Assembly: GCA_964558825.1 (NCBI GenBank)
Contig: CAZLGB010000083.1
Location: 1-13,863, forward strand
DNA length: 13,863 nucleotides
Source of the DNA: Phosphoribacter sp964558825
GTDB lineage: Bacteria; Actinomycetota; Actinomycetes; Actinomycetales; Dermatophilaceae
Reading direction: 5' to 3'
The notes under the pieces are model-generated. The model had not been told where the DNA came from and searched no databases. It worked only from the letters and a program-made list of their open reading frames with translations. Position numbers and translations under genes: made by a program. Shown here in pieces: positions 12,788 to 13,863 of this stretch. Every line of letters begins with the position of its first letter. Within the stretch, counting starts at the first letter, position 1.

Positions 12788-13048
12788 ATGCACGAGTTGC
12801 TTTTGCTGCCGTCCAACGCGGCAGAGGGGGAGATGAGCTGGCAGGAGCGGTCGCTGTGTGCTCAGACCGACCCTGAAGCCTTCTTTCCGGAGAAGGGTGG
12901 CTCCACGCGCGAGGCCAAGAAGGTCTGCGTGGGATGCGAGGTGCGCCTGGAATGCCTGGAGTATGCGTTGGCCAATGACGAGCGCTTCGGCATTTGGGGT
13001 GGCATGTCCGAGCGCGAGCGACGCAAGCTCAAGAAGCGGGCCGTGTGA
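12788..13048 (+). CDS. whiB: WhiB-family iron-sulfur transcriptional regulator (WhiB2/WhmD type)
   Basis: This 86-residue regulator binds a [4Fe-4S] cluster through Cys24, Cys47, Cys50 and Cys56 (spacing C-X22-C-X2-C-X5-C). The signature SWQERSLCAQTDPEAFFPEK (17-36), then GGSTREAKKVC (37-47), the GIWGG turn (68-72) and the basic ERERRKLKKRAV tail, which contacts DNA, all match WhiB of Streptomyces and WhiB2/WhmD of mycobacteria. Those proteins control septation and cell division, the former with WhiA. Position supports this subtype: whiB2 is divergent from fbiA-fbiB in Mycobacterium tuberculosis as well. A strong Shine-Dalgarno sequence precedes the ATG, and a second in-frame start lies 147 nt upstream. 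The long repeat-rich upstream region suggests complex control. A glycosyltransferase gene follows 48 bp downstream on the same strand. Confidence 0.96.
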   Translation: MHELLLLPSNAAEGEMSWQERSLCAQTDPEAFFPEKGGSTREAKKVCVGCEVRLECLEYALANDERFGIWGGMSERERRKLKKRAV

Positions 13049-13055
13049 CTTCACC

Positions 13056-13070
13056 GGCCCCCTCCGGGCC
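13056..13070 (+). other. Short GC hairpin between whiB and the next gene
   Basis: GGCCC-CCTCC-GGGCC forms a perfect 5-bp stem with a 5-nt loop, 7 bp after the whiB stop. There is no T-run, so it is more likely an mRNA processing or stability element, or chance, than a full terminator. Confidence 0.25.
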
Positions 13071-13096
13071 AGTGGACACGATCACCCGGTGACGCC

Positions 13097-13863
13097 GTGA
13101 CCTTGACGACGACCAGCCCTGCGCACCCCGAGTCGACGCCGCCGGCGGCGCTCGAGTCACCTCCCGTGCTGCCCTTCGTCACGGCGCTGCTCGTGCTGCG
13201 GGACGGCTCCCGGTGGCTGCCCGAGGTGCTCGACGCCCTCGCCGAGCAACAACGACCGCCCGACCGGTTGGTCGTCCTCGACCTGGCCAGCACCGACGGC
13301 AGCGCGGCTCTCGTCGGCGATCATGCGGCGCTGCACGCAGCCATCCCGGCATGGCGGATGCTCCCTCAGGTGGGCGACCCGGCAGCGAGCTTCGAGGCCG
13401 CGATCGACGCCACGGTCGCGACCCTTGACCGTCCCGAGCAGGCCCCCGAGTCCGAGCGCCCCGAGTGGCTGTGGTTGCTGCCCGACGACTGTGCCCCCGC
13501 CGCCGACGCGCTGGCGCGCCTCGTCGGGGCCGTGCGGCGCTCACCGTCGGTCGGTGTGGTCGGTCCCAAGGTGCTCGACTGGGAGCGCCCCCGCCAGCTG
13601 CTCGAGGTCGGGCAATTGCTCACCCGCAGCGGTCGCCGGCTTGCGGCACCCGCTCCCGGCGAGACCGATCAGGGGCAATACGACACCCGCACCGACGTCC
13701 TGGCCGTCGGCGCCGCGGGGATGCTCGTGCGCCGCGCCCTCTTCGAGCGAGTCGGCGGCTTCGGCGCGTCGCCGGCCGCGCGCGCCGCAGCCCTCGATCT
13801 CGGTTGGCGCGCCCAGCTCGCCGGCGAGCGAGTCGTCGTGGTCCCCTCGGCGGCCGTCCGCTC
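13097..13863 (+). CDS. Glycosyltransferase family 2 protein (3' end outside window)
   Basis: An open frame from GTG 13097 reads 255 codons to the window edge without a stop. It carries a GT2 GT-A domain: FVTALLVLRDGSRWLPEVLDALAEQ (27-51), the nucleotide-binding LDLASTDGS (61-69), the metal-site LLPDDCAPA (127-135), VGVVGPKVLDW (152-162) and GAAGMLVRRALFERVGGFG (205-223). In actinobacteria a very large glycosyltransferase of this type, with membrane segments further on, commonly lies beside whiB, so the remainder is probably long. The acceptor-side motif, normally acidic (DDxDxGWR), reads AALDLGWR (231-238), losing two acids. GTG 13097 has no Shine-Dalgarno sequence; the frame is in register with whiB, whose TGA lies 16 codons upstream, and the two earlier GTG codons (13072, 13089) hit stops at once. 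The substrate is unknown. Confidence 0.8.
   Translation, partial: MTLTTTSPAHPESTPPAALESPPVLPFVTALLVLRDGSRWLPEVLDALAEQQRPPDRLVVLDLASTDGSAALVGDHAALHAAIPAWRMLPQVGDPAASFEAAIDATVATLDRPEQAPESERPEWLWLLPDDCAPAADALARLVGAVRRSPSVGVVGPKVLDWERPRQLLEVGQLLTRSGRRLAAPAPGETDQGQYDTRTDVLAVGAAGMLVRRALFERVGGFGASPAARAAALDLGWRAQLAGERVVVVPSAAVR

Noticed and set aside
13046..13099. Read-through fusion of whiB with the downstream glycosyltransferase
   Set aside because: The two frames are in register and separated only by one TGA and 16 codons, but WhiB ends at its usual C-terminus and the linker has no special read-through context, so the shared frame is probably chance.
1..13863. Search for a defence system, CRISPR array, phage, transposon or tRNA genes
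   Set aside because: No phased spacer repeats, transposase, integrase, terminal inverted repeats or cloverleaf sequences were seen; the gene content is mostly core metabolism, envelope and regulation.

Overview
The window comes from a high-GC Gram-positive bacterium (Actinomycetota). The evidence is strong G/C bias at third codon positions, a WhiB2-type iron-sulfur regulator, coenzyme F420 genes (fbiA, fbiB) divergent from whiB as in mycobacteria, a GlfT2-type galactofuranosyltransferase, and several start codons sitting directly behind a TAnnnT-like -10 box, as in leaderless actinobacterial transcripts. A member of Micrococcales (Intrasporangiaceae/Dermatophilaceae-like) is my best guess, but that is inference.

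Layout. (1) 1-259: the 5' part of an unidentified, Pro/Arg-rich minus-strand gene that runs off the left edge. (2) 406-4932: a plus-strand surface-polysaccharide operon of glf (UDP-galactopyranose mutase), a GlfT2-like galactofuranosyltransferase, a GtrA-family membrane protein and a family 2 glycosyltransferase. Every junction is a 4-bp start/stop overlap. Glf makes UDP-galactofuranose, the GlfT2-like enzyme polymerises it, and the GtrA and GT2 proteins probably move or add a further lipid-linked sugar. (3) 4896-6986, minus: a SulP anion transporter with a STAS domain and an acidic, His/Asp-rich tail; its 3' end overlaps the GT2 gene by 37 bp. (4) 7104-8560, plus: the two subunits of a succinyl-CoA:3-ketoacid-type CoA-transferase. 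(5) 8599-9306, minus: a TIGR03089-type protein resembling the N-terminal piece of an acyl-CoA synthetase, divergent from an AlkA-type DNA glycosylase (9340-10269, plus) with only 33 bp between the start codons. (6) 10284-12433, minus: fbiA-fbiB for coenzyme F420 side-chain assembly; FbiB lacks the usual C-terminal nitroreductase-like domain. (7) 12434-12787: a 354-bp regulatory region rich in repeats. (8) 12788-13048, plus: whiB. (9) 13097 to the right edge: a second family 2 glycosyltransferase, cut by the window end.

The strongest unexplained signal is not a gene. The octamer GTATGCCG occurs 18 times across both strands, against roughly 0.5 expected at 70% GC. It lies in all reading frames and forces rare codons (ATA, GTA, GCA, TAT), so it looks like a selected genome-wide DNA word rather than a codon-pair effect. 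Other points of interest are the replaced FbiB C-terminus, a cluster of GACAC boxes in front of whiB, an alternative in-frame whiB start with its own Shine-Dalgarno sequence, and back-to-back apparently leaderless promoters. No tRNA, rRNA, CRISPR array or insertion sequence was seen.
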